From: Polyangium spumosum | Lineage (GTDB): Bacteria > Myxococcota_A > Polyangia > Polyangiales > Polyangiaceae | Direction: 5' to 3' | Assembly (NCBI RefSeq): GCF_009649845.1 | Contig: NZ_WJIE01000004.1 | Coordinates: forward strand, 496,001-560,000 | Length of the DNA stretch: 64,000 nt | In this document: positions 43,277 through 52,408 of the stretch, piece by piece | Position numbering within the stretch: position 1 is the first letter of the stretch | Layout of the letters: the number at the start of each line of letters is the position of its first letter | Translations under genes and position numbers: made by a program | The notes under the pieces: generated by a model | What the model saw: only the letters and a program-made list of their open reading frames with translations | Databases searched by the model: none | What the model was told of the DNA's origin: nothing

Positions 43277-45514
43277 TCAGAGCCCGTTGGGGATCACGGT
43301 GAGGGTGGCGGATCCCCTGTTCGTCAGGATGAGATCATCGTACCCATCTCCATCCAGGTCCGCGGCGGCGATGGCGTTGAGGCCGGGCGAGGTGCCGGTC
43401 GGGACGACGGCGCCTGCGGCGAAGGAGCCATTGCCGTTGCCGGTCATCGGGCGGACCCCGCCCGAGGCGGCGGTGACCAGGATGTAGGCGTCGAGCTTGC
43501 CGTCGCCGTTGAAGTCGCTGGCCACGACGCCCAGCGCCGAGTTGGCGATGGCCGAGGCCCCCGTGGCGGATTGCACGCCGCTCGCGACGGTGCCGTCGCC
43601 GTTCCCCTTGAAGAAGAAGAGATACGCGCCGGCCGCGCCGTTCGCGAGGATGTCGAGCGTGCCGTCTCCGTCGGAGTCGCCGAAGGCGAGGCCCGCGGTC
43701 TGGCCGTTGACCGCGTTCGTGTAGGAGACCGGGGCCGCGAACGAGCCGTCGCCCTGGTTGACGAGGATCGAGAGGCGCGCGGAGCTGGGGCTCGTCACCA
43801 CGATTTCGGGGCGGTCGTCGCCGGTGAGGTCGCGACAGGCGATGGTCGACTGGGCGCCGCCGGTGGACGGGATGGAGAGGAGCACGGGCGCGCCGAAGCT
43901 GCCCCCGCCGTCGCCGTACATGACGCTCACCTGGTTCGTGACCACGCTCGTGGTCGCGATGTCGATCCGCCCGTCGCCATCGAAGTCCCCGGCGCAGAGG
44001 TGCACGGAGCCCGGGGCGCCGGTGGTGAAGCTCGTCAGCGCGCCGAAGGTCCCGGGCGCGCTCGCGCCGAGGTTACGGTAGACGCTGATGCTGCCGTTGA
44101 TGGCGGGCAGGTTGGCCTGGCCGTCGACGGTGACCGCGTCGAGCCATCCGTCGCCGTCCACGTCGACCGCCACGACCGCGTTGCTGGAGAGCGTCGCGCC
44201 CGCGTAGTTGACCTCGGCCTGGACGGTGGCGTCGCCATTGCCGAGATACACGGAGACCGAGCCGGAGGGGTCCATCGTCGAGCCGGATTCGCCGTTGGCC
44301 ACCAGGATGTCGAGCTTGCCGTCGCCGTTCACGTCGGCGACCGCCGGAGCCAGCGGGGTGTGCGTCGCCGGGACGGAGATGGGCGTGCCGGGGACCTGGC
44401 CGGTGGGCGGAGCCTGGCAGGTGCCATTCGAGCAGATGTCGCCCGTCGAGCACGCGAGGTCGCAGGCGTTGCAGTGGTCGACGCTGCTCTGGAGGTTCAC
44501 CTCGCAGCCGTCGGCTGCGCTCCCGTTGCAGTCGGCGAGGGTGCCGGTGCACGCCTCGCAGTTCGTCCCCTCGTAGGTGGGGGCGCACTGGCAGGTGTAG
44601 CCGTTGATGCCGTCGGTGCACGTCCCGCCGTTCTGGCAGGGGTTCGGGGCGCACTCGTCGATGTTCGTCTCGCAGTTCGTCCCCGTGAACCCGGGCGAGC
44701 ACAGGCACATGTAGCCGTTGATGCCGTCGATGCAGTCGCCGTTCTGGCAGGGGTTCGAGACGCAGTCGTCGATGTTCGTCTCGCAGTTCGTCCCCGTGAA
44801 ACCCGCCGCGCACTCGCACGTGTAGCCATCGACGCCGTCGGTGCAGGTGCCGCCGTTCTGGCAGGGGCTCGGCGCGCAGTCGTCGACGTTCGTCTCGCAG
44901 TTCGTGCCCGTGAACCCGGCCGCGCACTCGCAGGTGTAGCCATCGACGCCGTCGGTGCAGGTGCCGCCGTTCTGGCAGGGGTTCGGGGCGCACGCGTCGA
45001 CGTTCGTCTCGCAGTTCGTGCCCGTGAACCCGGCCGCGCACTCGCAGGTGTAGCCATCGACGCCGTCGGTGCAGGTGCCGCCGTTCTGGCAGGGGTTCGG
45101 CGCGCAGTCGTCGACGTTCGTCTCGCAGTCCTTGCCCGTGAACCCGGCCGCGCACTCGCAGGTGTAGCCATCGACGCCGTCGGTGCAGGTGCCGCCGTTC
45201 TGGCAGGGGTTCGGGGCGCACGCGTCGACCTGCGTGCACTTGCTGGGCTGCCCGGAGCAGGTCCAGCCGCTCTCGACGGCGCAGCCGCTGGAGCAACCAT
45301 CACCGCTCGCCTCGTTGCCGTCGTCGCAGGCCTCCGACGCGGCGAGGGCGCCGTCGCCACACGCCGCGCTCATGCCGCTGCCGCCGTTGCCCTGGTCGAT
45401 CTCGGTGCGATCGACGCGGGCGATGATCTCGCACCCCGTCGACCCGAGCAGCATCCCGACGCCGAGGGCCCAGCAGCCCAGCCGCCCGACCCGCTTCGAC
45501 GTCGCTTTGTTCAT
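43277..45514 (-). CDS. EGF-repeat and VCBS/FG-GAP lipoprotein
   Basis: Starting at 45514 the product is 745 residues with a lipoprotein signal ([12 protein letters not shown]). A myxobacterial Cys-rich module ([20 protein letters not shown]4215-like) is followed by six EGF-like domains of 38 residues (for example [15 protein letters not shown] with [12 protein letters not shown]), the calcium-binding kind with Asp before the first Cys. A short Cys-rich piece leads to a VCBS/FG-GAP propeller (about 380-745) with many DxDxDGxxD loops such as [18 protein letters not shown]. The build resembles eukaryotic adhesion proteins; cell-surface binding is likely. Two further upstream ATGs (45544, 45589) are possible starts. 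It is the first gene of the lipoprotein run. Confidence 0.85.
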   Translation of the reverse strand: MNKATSKRVGRLGCWALGVGMLLGSTGCEIIARVDRTEIDQGNGGSGMSAACGDGALAASEACDDGNEASGDGCSSGCAVESGWTCSGQPSKCTQVDACAPNPCQNGGTCTDGVDGYTCECAAGFTGKDCETNVDDCAPNPCQNGGTCTDGVDGYTCECAAGFTGTNCETNVDACAPNPCQNGGTCTDGVDGYTCECAAGFTGTNCETNVDDCAPSPCQNGGTCTDGVDGYTCECAAGFTGTNCETNIDDCVSNPCQNGDCIDGINGYMCLCSPGFTGTNCETNIDECAPNPCQNGGTCTDGINGYTCQCAPTYEGTNCEACTGTLADCNGSAADGCEVNLQSSVDHCNACDLACSTGDICSNGTCQAPPTGQVPGTPISVPATHTPLAPAVADVNGDGKLDILVANGESGSTMDPSGSVSVYLGNGDATVQAEVNYAGATLSSNAVVAVDVDGDGWLDAVTVDGQANLPAINGSISVYRNLGASAPGTFGALTSFTTGAPGSVHLCAGDFDGDGRIDIATTSVVTNQVSVMYGDGGGSFGAPVLLSIPSTGGAQSTIACRDLTGDDRPEIVVTSPSSARLSILVNQGDGSFAAPVSYTNAVNGQTAGLAFGDSDGDGTLDILANGAAGAYLFFFKGNGDGTVASGVQSATGASAIANSALGVVASDFNGDGKLDAYILVTAASGGVRPMTGNGNGSFAAGAVVPTGTSPGLNAIAAADLDGDGYDDLILTNRGSATLTVIPNGL
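44545..45232 (-). repeat. Tandem 114-bp EGF-coding repeats
   Basis: The word GCCGCCGTTCTGGCAGGG recurs at 114-base spacing (for example 45077 and 45191), matching one 38-residue EGF module. The four upstream units are nearly identical in DNA; the two downstream units diverge. This points to recent unit duplication or gene conversion within the gene. Confidence 0.8.
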
Positions 45515-45623
45515 GGAACCGGAAGAGGAAAAAGAGGAGGTCATCGGCGGAGGCGTATAGACCAAGGCACGCGCGCCTACGACGGCCATCCCCGAGGGAG
45601 GACCGGAATGTTGCGCTTTTTGA

Positions 45624-46709
45624 TCAGCCGCACGTTTTTGGGTTACCGCGGCGCAGGCCGCGCCCGCGCGCGAGCGTCTCGGAGGGGCTCTCCTGGAAGC
45701 ACTTCCTGTACTCGACGCTGAACCGCCCCGCGTTGCGGAAGCCGATGACGGCGGCGACGCCCGACACGGTCGTCTCGGGCCGCGGGGCGAGCAGCATGTG
45801 GCGCGAGAGCTCGAGCCGTCGGAGCTTGAGAAACTCCATGGGCGTCACGCCCCGCGCCGCGCGAAAGGCCGCCTGGAGCGAGCGGGCCGGCGCGCCCGCG
45901 GCGGCGACGATGTCCGAGAGCCGGATGGGCTCGCCGGCGTGCGCCGCGATGTACTCCTCGGCCCGGCGCACGACCGCAGGAGCGACACGCGGGGGCGGAA
46001 GATCGAGCAGGCGCGAGCCCTCGTGGCGAGGGATGGTCACGAGCGCGGTGAGGAGCACGTCGAAGAGCCGCGGCCGGACGAACGGCGAGGCCGCGGGGCG
46101 CTCGATCTCCTCCCGGAGCAGGCGCACGATCCCGTGGAGCGTGGCGCCGCCGCCCGCGGTGATGTCCAGCTCGGGGTCGAACGAGATGACGCCGCGGCTC
46201 GTGTGGCCCGTGAGGAGGGCGAAGTGCGCCTCGAGGGCAGAGCGCTCGACGGTGAGGGTCCGGCCCTTCGTGCCCACGGGCATCCGGATGCTCGCCGGGC
46301 GCCCGGGGATGAAGAGCGCGGCCCGCTTTCCAGGGGTGATCGAGAGGCGCCGGCGCCGGATCTCCACCTCCCCATCGCTGCTGCCCTCCCCCGCGAACAC
46401 CAGCGCGTAACGATCACCGAGGGCGGCCGCCTCGACCCGGCTGCCGAGGTCCCAGTCCCCCGCGACGAACGACACGGTCCCGGCCGCGGTGACCCCGAAA
46501 TGACACCGGAAGGCCGTCCTTGCCAGGGGCCGGAGCGTCGCGCCCGGGTAGAGGCGGGAGAAGGTGGGGAGCAGCTCGTCGGGGTCGGTGGTGCTGAGGT
46601 GGGTCTTCACGACCAGGAGGGGCGCCGGTGCTCGCCTGGCTTCGAGCGCCGGCGTGTCGGGGAGGGGCTTTGGGTGGGCGAGATCCGTTCCCGACCTGGC
46701 GTGCATCAT
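45624..46709 (-). CDS. AraC family transcriptional regulator
   Basis: The product has 361 residues. The C-terminal 100 residues form the two helix-turn-helix motifs of AraC/Xyl[21 protein letters not shown] and, after the [11 protein letters not shown] helix, [20 protein letters not shown] followed by FQESPSETL. The N-terminal 230 residues resemble the AraC_binding_2 sensor ([13 protein letters not shown]). It is cytoplasmic and should bind DNA in response to a small molecule. The EGF lipoprotein gene starts 109 bases away on the same strand, and the propeller lipoprotein gene (46868) diverges with a 158-base gap, so either may be its target. Confidence 0.92.
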   Translation of the reverse strand: MMHARSGTDLAHPKPLPDTPALEARRAPAPLLVVKTHLSTTDPDELLPTFSRLYPGATLRPLARTAFRCHFGVTAAGTVSFVAGDWDLGSRVEAAALGDRYALVFAGEGSSDGEVEIRRRRLSITPGKRAALFIPGRPASIRMPVGTKGRTLTVERSALEAHFALLTGHTSRGVISFDPELDITAGGGATLHGIVRLLREEIERPAASPFVRPRLFDVLLTALVTIPRHEGSRLLDLPPPRVAPAVVRRAEEYIAAHAGEPIRLSDIVAAAGAPARSLQAAFRAARGVTPMEFLKLRRLELSRHMLLAPRPETTVSGVAAVIGFRNAGRFSVEYRKCFQESPSETLARGRGLRRGNPKTCG

Positions 46710-46867
46710 GCAGTTCCATGATCACGCGTAGCGGCAATCAAAGGCAACGTGATGGTGCTGCCTGGACATCAGGCTCGGCGAGCGCCTCGCCGAGACGACG
46801 GTCCCCCTGCACCCTCGAATGACCAGCCCCCTCGCCGCAACTGACCTCGCCGTGGAGGTCTTGTTGC

Positions 46868-48418
46868 ATGGTCTACAGTGGAAAGACACGAAAGTCCTGG
46901 TGCGTGGCCCTCGGCGTCCTGGCTTCGGGGCTGCTGCCTGCGTGCAGCGGTTGCCAGGTCGACATCGAGCGTGGCTCGGCGACACACGCGGATGGGCTCT
47001 TTCGCGGGCTCCTCGTCGGGGGGACGGAGCCGGATGGGCCGTTCGTCGTGGCGCGGCGCGAGCGCGCGCCGGGGGACGAGGAGCTGGTCCTCGTCTCGCT
47101 CGTGGAGGGTGAACGGCGCTCCTGCTCGCTGGGCAAGGCTGCCCTCTACACCACGAACACGCCCAATGCCGGGTTCGGGGGCGAAGAGCCACGCGTCGAC
47201 GCTCGGCCGGCCCGCATCCTGACCATCGAGGGAGAGCTCGGGGACGAGAGCGGGGATTTGCGTATCTTCGACGCATCCTGCACGGAGCACGTACGCGTGC
47301 CCTCGGTCGCGGTGGCTGTGTGGCCGAATCGGACCCTAGCGTGGGTCTTCGACGAAAACTACGAGCCCGTGGGCTACGTTGTGCGGACGACGTCCGGTGA
47401 AATCGTGACGATCGATCCCTGGGCCGGCTCGGTGAAGACGATCGTCAAGGGCGTGAGCTTCTGGAGTCCCATGTACAGCCGATTCTGGTTGATCGAGGGC
47501 GGGAGCCTGGTCGTGCGTGAGCTCGACGGGAAACTCGTGCAAACCGCGGGCGCGGGCGTGACCGAATTCGTGGTCGGGCCCTCCGGGGCCGAGGTGGCCT
47601 ATGTCGACGAAAAGGGCCTCTGGGTGCTGAAGCTGGGGGAAGACGCGCCCACGGCCATTCCCACGCCGGCCGCGCCGTGCAAACTCGAATATCTCTGGGG
47701 CTCGTCGAGGCTCGCCTACCACGAAGACTGCGCGGCCGGCGTGCTCGCGGTCCGGGATTGGGAGACGGGGGAGAAGCGCGCGTTCGGTCCCGGGGTCACG
47801 TACGTGGATTCGCGCAGGCTAGAGGAGAGCCCCTGGCTCTTCTTCGAGCGCGAGGAGCCGGGCAAAAAGCGCGAGCTCTGGGCCGTCCCGGAGGGCGGCG
47901 AGCCGGTGCTCGTCGGGACCGATTCGAGGCTCGACCTGGGCCTCCGGTCGCACGGGGATGGTTTTCTCCTCACCCTCGACCACGACGGCACGGCCGGCAC
48001 GCTGGGGAAATGGAAGCCGGATGGCGGCTTTTCTCCGCTCGTCGAGGGCATCGCGGGGGCGGCAGGGGGAGGGAGCTTCACCGGTTATCTCGTCGCGGTC
48101 GCGGACGCGCAGGAGGAGGTCGGGACGCTCGTCGTCTTCGACGGGCAGACCCTGGCCGAGACGCTCCGGGTCCCGCGGGTCCACGGTCGGACCTGGCGTC
48201 TTTCCTGGCAAGCGCCCGTGCTCGGATATGTTCGCGACTGGGACGCCGCGCTCGGCGCAGGCACCCTCGAGGCCTGGATCCCGTTTAATGGCCAGCAGGT
48301 CGAGGTCGATACGGGCGTCGCCGAATTCAATGAGGTCTTCTGGCCCGAGCCCGGCATCGTCTACGCCGTCCGCACGCCCGGACGCGCGGGGCTCTGGACG
48401 GCGTATCCCGACCTCTAG
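46868..48418 (+). CDS. Lipoprotein with WD/YVTN-like beta-propeller, unknown function
   Basis: The 516-residue protein has a signal with lipobox (GVLASGLLPACSG). The mature chain is beta-rich, with repeated blades such as FVVGPSGAEVAYVDEKGLWV, GGFSPLVEGIAG and EVGTLVVFDGQTLAETLRV, as in seven- or eight-bladed TolB/WD-like propellers. No catalytic motif is visible. GGAGG lies 9 bases before the ATG. It is divergent from the AraC regulator and ends 4 bases from the convergent accC. Confidence 0.72.
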   Translation: MVYSGKTRKSWCVALGVLASGLLPACSGCQVDIERGSATHADGLFRGLLVGGTEPDGPFVVARRERAPGDEELVLVSLVEGERRSCSLGKAALYTTNTPNAGFGGEEPRVDARPARILTIEGELGDESGDLRIFDASCTEHVRVPSVAVAVWPNRTLAWVFDENYEPVGYVVRTTSGEIVTIDPWAGSVKTIVKGVSFWSPMYSRFWLIEGGSLVVRELDGKLVQTAGAGVTEFVVGPSGAEVAYVDEKGLWVLKLGEDAPTAIPTPAAPCKLEYLWGSSRLAYHEDCAAGVLAVRDWETGEKRAFGPGVTYVDSRRLEESPWLFFEREEPGKKRELWAVPEGGEPVLVGTDSRLDLGLRSHGDGFLLTLDHDGTAGTLGKWKPDGGFSPLVEGIAGAAGGGSFTGYLVAVADAQEEVGTLVVFDGQTLAETLRVPRVHGRTWRLSWQAPVLGYVRDWDAALGAGTLEAWIPFNGQQVEVDTGVAEFNEVFWPEPGIVYAVRTPGRAGLWTAYPDL

Positions 48419-48422
48419 CAGG

Positions 48423-49928
48423 CTACTTCATCACCCGCGCCCGATGTTGCTCCACCCACGGTGACAGCCGGCCTCGATCCTCGAGCGCCTGCCCCGCCGT
48501 CCGCTGCGCCTTCCGCTCCGCCCGCGCCGCCGCCACCGCGATGGCCACCGCGAGTGTCGCCTCGTCCTCCTCGTGGACGTCCGAGTAACCGAGCAGCGCT
48601 TCCTTGTTCTCGTCGATGAAGCCCGTCGTGTAGCGGCCCTCCACGAACGACGGGTGCGCGAGCACCTTCTCGTGGAAGACGATGTTCGTCTTGATGCCCG
48701 TCACCACGTACTCGGAGAGCGCACGGCGCATGCGCCCGATGGCCGTCTTCCGGTCCGGTCCCCACACGCTCACCTTCGAGATCAGCGGGTCGTAGTGGCT
48801 CGGCACGGTCGCGCCCTCGTAGAAGCCGCCGTCGTCGCGCACCCACGGGCCCGCGGGCACGCGGAGCGCTTCGATCTTGCCGGGGCTCGGCAAGAAGCCG
48901 ATCGGGTCCTCGGCGTAGATGCGGCACTCGATCGCCGCGCCTCGACGCACGAGCTCGTCCTGTCGCCACGCGAGCTTCTCGCCCGCCGCCACGCGTACCA
49001 TTTCGGCCACGAGGTCCGTGCCCGTGATCCACTCCGTCACCGGGTGCTCGACCTGGAGGCGGGTGTTCATCTCCAGGAAGTAAAAGCTCCCGTCCTCGCC
49101 GAGCAAAAACTCGAACGTGCCGGCCGAGAAGTAACCAACCGCGAGCGCGCCCTTCACCGCGACCTCGCCCATGCGGCGGATGAGCTCGGGTGTCGCGACG
49201 GGGCAGGGGGTCTCTTCGATGACCTTCTGGTGGCGGCGCTGGATCGAGCAGTCGCGCTCGAAGAGGTGCACCATGTTGCCGTGGCGATCGCCCATCACCT
49301 GGATTTCCACGTGCCGGGGGCGGAGGATCGCCTTCTCGATGTAGACCGTGGGGTCGCCGAAGGCGCGGGCGGCTTCGCTCTGGGCGCGCTCGAAGGCGCT
49401 CGCCATCTCCTCGGCGTTGTGCACGAGGCGCATGCCCTTGCCGCCGCCGCCCATCGCGGCCTTGATGAGCACGGGGTAGCCGACACGTTCGGCCGTCGCG
49501 CGGGCCTCTTCGACCGTGGAGGCGTCGCCGCCGGGCGTGATGGGCACGCCGGCCGCGGCCATCTTGGCGCGCGCGGCGGTCTTCGAGCCCATCGCGGCCA
49601 TCGCGCGGGCCGGGGGGCCGATGAAGGTGATGCCCGCGCGCTCGCAGGCCTCCGCGAATTCGCTCTTTTCCGAGAGGAAGCCGTATCCAGGGTGGATGGC
49701 GTCGGCGCCGGATTTGCGGGCGGCGTCGAGGACCCGCTGGATGTCGAGGTAACTCTCGCGCGCGGGCGCCGGGCCGATGCAGTAGGCCTCGTCGGCGAGC
49801 CGGACGTGCAGAGATTTGCGGTCGGCTTCGCTGTACACGGCGACGGCGGCGATGCCCATCTCGTGGAGCGTGCGGATGATGCGGACGGCGATCTCGCCGC
49901 GGTTGGCGATGAGGACCTTGCGAATCAC
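48423..49928 (-). CDS. accC: Biotin carboxylase (acetyl/acyl-CoA carboxylase subunit)
   Basis: The 501-residue enzyme has all landmarks of AccC: KVLIANRGEIAVRIIRT at the start, HPGYGFLSEKSEFA, the ATP-grasp loop KAAMGGGGKGMRLV, QRRHQKVIEETPCP, and the catalytic EMNTRLQVEHPVTE. It carboxylates the biotin of a carrier protein with ATP and bicarbonate. It is about 50 residues longer than E. coli AccC, with an Ala/Arg-rich tail. No carrier (accB) or carboxyltransferase gene adjoins it, so it could serve acetyl-CoA, propionyl-CoA or pyruvate carboxylation. Confidence 0.95.
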   Translation of the reverse strand: MIRKVLIANRGEIAVRIIRTLHEMGIAAVAVYSEADRKSLHVRLADEAYCIGPAPARESYLDIQRVLDAARKSGADAIHPGYGFLSEKSEFAEACERAGITFIGPPARAMAAMGSKTAARAKMAAAGVPITPGGDASTVEEARATAERVGYPVLIKAAMGGGGKGMRLVHNAEEMASAFERAQSEAARAFGDPTVYIEKAILRPRHVEIQVMGDRHGNMVHLFERDCSIQRRHQKVIEETPCPVATPELIRRMGEVAVKGALAVGYFSAGTFEFLLGEDGSFYFLEMNTRLQVEHPVTEWITGTDLVAEMVRVAAGEKLAWRQDELVRRGAAIECRIYAEDPIGFLPSPGKIEALRVPAGPWVRDDGGFYEGATVPSHYDPLISKVSVWGPDRKTAIGRMRRALSEYVVTGIKTNIVFHEKVLAHPSFVEGRYTTGFIDENKEALLGYSDVHEEDEATLAVAIAVAAARAERKAQRTAGQALEDRGRLSPWVEQHRARVMK

Positions 49929-50067
49929 GGGAGGCCACGTAGCACGGCTCCGCTCAGGCGGGTTTCCCTTTCCCTCCGGCGCGTTACGAGCTACCTCTCG
50001 GCCCGCCGTGCAGCGACGCGAATCGGGCCCCGCGCTCTCTTTCCACGGGGCATCGGTCCCTGACGAC

Positions 50068-51483
50068 GTGGCGGGCTACCAGCCTCTCGGGAGCTCCTAC
50101 CCCGCGCGCCCCGAGGCACCGGACGAGCCCGAGGTGATCTCCGTGGCCGCGCTCGATCAGCGGCTCCGGAGGGTCGTCGAGGGCGCGTCGCAGGACGTGC
50201 GGGTCCTCGGCGAGGTCGGAGGCTTTCGGCTGCACGCGAGCGGGCACGCGTACTTCACGCTGAAGGACGAGCGCGAGGACGCCTGCATCGATTGCGTCAT
50301 GTACAAGACGGCGTCGCCACGCGCGCGGAAGCTGCTCGCGGACGGGGCGCGTGTGGTGCTCATCGGCCGGGCCACGGTGTACGTGCCACGCGGGAAGCTG
50401 CAGTTCTCGGTGAGCGACGTGCGGCCGGCCGGGCGGGGCGCGTTGCTCGAGGCGCTGGAGCGGCTGAAGCAGAAGCTCGCGGGCGAGGGGGTCTTCGCGG
50501 CGGAGAGGAAACGCGCGCTGCCCGTGGATCCGGCCGTGATCGGGGTCGTGACGAGCGGCAGCGGCGCGGCCATCCACGACATCGTGACCGTGTCGTACCG
50601 GCGCGGCGCGCCGCGGATCCTGCTCGCGCGGGCGACGGTGCAAGGGCCGGGCGCCGCGCAGTCGATGGCCCGCGCGCTCGATCAGCTCGCGCGGGTGCCC
50701 GAGGTGGAGGTGGTGATCCTCGGGCGCGGCGGCGGATCGGCCGAGGATCTCTCCGCGTTCAACGACGAGGCGCTCGTCCGGAAGGTGGCGAGTTTCCCCG
50801 TGCCGGTCGTGAGCGCGGTCGGGCACGAGGTCGACGTGACGCTGACGGATCTCGCGGCGGACGCGCGCGCGGCGACGCCCTCGCAGGCCGCAGAGATGCT
50901 GGTCGCGGACCGGATGGAGCGGCGTATGCAGCTCCGGCATCTGTACATTCGTATCGCGCGCGCGACGCGGGCGGCGATCGAGCGGCGGCGGGCCGTCGTC
51001 GACAGGCTCGCGCGGTCGATCGGCTCGCCCGCGGACGTGCTCGCGGCGCGGCAGCAGAAGCTCGACGAGCTGACGAGCAAGCTCGAACGGGCGCAGGAGC
51101 GGGCGACTTCGCGGCGCAAGGAGGAGCTCGCGGAGCTCGAGCGGCGGCTCGCGGCGAGGCACCCGCGGGCGGTGATCGCGGGGGCGCGCGCGGCGACGGG
51201 GACGCTCGAGGTGCGGCTCGTGGCGGCCGAGCGGCGGAGGGTCGAGCGGCTGCGGACGACACTCGGGAGGCACGCGGCGCGGCTCGACGCGCTCTCGCCG
51301 CTCGGGGTGCTCGCGCGCGGGTACGCCATCGCGACGACGGCGTCGGGGCGCGCGGTGCGCGACGCGAAGGAGGTGGCCGTGGGCGAGGCCATCACGGTGC
51401 GGGTGCACGAGGGCCAGATCCGCGCCGAGGTCACGGCGGTGCTGGAGAGCGCGCCGGATGCGGGCGGGGGAGACAATGGCTGA
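50068..51483 (+). CDS. xseA: Exodeoxyribonuclease VII large subunit
   Basis: The product has an N-terminal OB fold (VRVLGEVGGFRLHASGHAYF), the catalytic domain with PAVIGVVTSGSGAAIHDI and VVILGRGGGSAEDLSAFNDE plus VSAVGHEVDVTLTDLAADAR ATPSQAAE as in all XseA proteins, a long coiled-coil region (about 290-400) and the C-terminal DALSPLGVLARGYAI. With XseB it degrades single-stranded DNA to oligonucleotides. The start is uncertain: in-frame GTGs at 50008, 50068 and 50134 all lack good ribosome sites; 50068 gives 471 residues, close to the family norm. xseB is not adjacent. The stop overlaps aroE by 8 bases. Confidence 0.92.
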   Translation: MAGYQPLGSSYPARPEAPDEPEVISVAALDQRLRRVVEGASQDVRVLGEVGGFRLHASGHAYFTLKDEREDACIDCVMYKTASPRARKLLADGARVVLIGRATVYVPRGKLQFSVSDVRPAGRGALLEALERLKQKLAGEGVFAAERKRALPVDPAVIGVVTSGSGAAIHDIVTVSYRRGAPRILLARATVQGPGAAQSMARALDQLARVPEVEVVILGRGGGSAEDLSAFNDEALVRKVASFPVPVVSAVGHEVDVTLTDLAADARAATPSQAAEMLVADRMERRMQLRHLYIRIARATRAAIERRRAVVDRLARSIGSPADVLAARQQKLDELTSKLERAQERATSRRKEELAELERRLAARHPRAVIAGARAATGTLEVRLVAAERRRVERLRTTLGRHAARLDALSPLGVLARGYAIATTASGRAVRDAKEVAVGEAITVRVHEGQIRAEVTAVLESAPDAGGGDNG

Positions 51484-52408
51484 AGGGCAGGTCTTCGCGC
51501 TCCTCGGGCACCCGGTGGCGCACTCGCTCTCGCCCGTGATTCACACGGTGGCGTACGCGTCGCTCGGGCTGCCGCACGTGTACCGGGCGATCGACGTGCC
51601 GACGGCGGGCGAGCTCGTCGCGGCGTTCGACGAGCTCAGGTCGGGCGCGATCGGCGGGGCGAACGTGACGCTGCCGCATAAACGCGCGGTCCTGGAGCTC
51701 GTGGACGAGGTGGACACGAGCGCGACGGAGCCGGGGGCGGCGAACGTGCTCTGTCGGGGCGAGGACGGGCGGCTCCGGGCCTACAACACGGACGCGGACG
51801 CGCTCGCGGACGACATCGCGGCCCTCGCGCCGGGCGCGTCGCGCAAGCGGGCGATGGTGATCGGCTCGGGCGGGGCGGGCGTGGCGGCCGTGGCCGCGTG
51901 CAAGAAGCTGGGGTTCAAGGTGATCGGCGTGACGTCGCGCTCGTGGGCGCGGTCGGAGGACATCGAGTCGTCGCCGTCGGCCGAGCAGGTGCGGCGGATG
52001 GGGGCGCTGCCGCTGCTCTGGCCTTCGCCGGGCGAGTCGGCGCCGGACAGCTTCGCGACGCAGGCCCTGCGGCTGCAGTGGTGGGACCTCGCGCGGGGCG
52101 CGTCGGTCGTCGTGCAGGCGACGAGCGCGGGCATGCTCGGCAAGGATCCGGGGGAGTCGGTCCGGGACGTCGTGCCCTGGGACGATCTCGGAAGCGACAC
52201 GTTCGCCTACGACGTCGTGTATACCCCGAGGATGACGCCGTTTCTGCGCGCCGCCGCCTCCCGGGGCCTCCAGGCCGAAGGGGGGCTCGGGATGCTCGTC
52301 CGGCAAGCCGCCCGCGCGATCCTGCTCTGGACCGGGAAGGAGCCGCCGCTCGAGGTGATGCGCCGCGCGGCCGAAGACGCCCTCGATCGAGGAGGGCGCA
52401 CGGTATGA
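51476..52408 (+). CDS. aroE: Shikimate dehydrogenase
   Basis: The product has 310 residues. LLGHPVAHSLSPVIH and GGANVTLPHK (K69) match the shikimate-binding part, and AYNTDADAL (D106) holds the catalytic Asp. The NADP site reads AMVIGSGGAGVAAVAACKKL, and ATSAGMLG plus the C-terminal GLGMLVRQAARAILLW fit the family. An insert of about 30 residues (about 160-195) makes it longer than E. coli AroE. It reduces 3-dehydroshikimate in aromatic amino acid synthesis. GGGGGAGA precedes the ATG. It overlaps xseA by 8 bases and the next gene by 4 (ATGA). Confidence 0.9.
   Translation: MAEGQVFALLGHPVAHSLSPVIHTVAYASLGLPHVYRAIDVPTAGELVAAFDELRSGAIGGANVTLPHKRAVLELVDEVDTSATEPGAANVLCRGEDGRLRAYNTDADALADDIAALAPGASRKRAMVIGSGGAGVAAVAACKKLGFKVIGVTSRSWARSEDIESSPSAEQVRRMGALPLLWPSPGESAPDSFATQALRLQWWDLARGASVVVQATSAGMLGKDPGESVRDVVPWDDLGSDTFAYDVVYTPRMTPFLRAAASRGLQAEGGLGMLVRQAARAILLWTGKEPPLEVMRRAAEDALDRGGRTV

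Noticed and set aside
43223..45721. 832-codon plus-strand frame with regular internal repeats
   Set aside because: It is the antisense image of the EGF/VCBS lipoprotein gene; its repeats mirror the EGF and FG-GAP repeats on the other strand.
48423..49928. Pyruvate carboxylase subunit A as an alternative name for accC
   Set aside because: Biotin carboxylase is certain, but nothing in the sequence or context identifies a pyruvate carboxylase partner, so the general name is kept.
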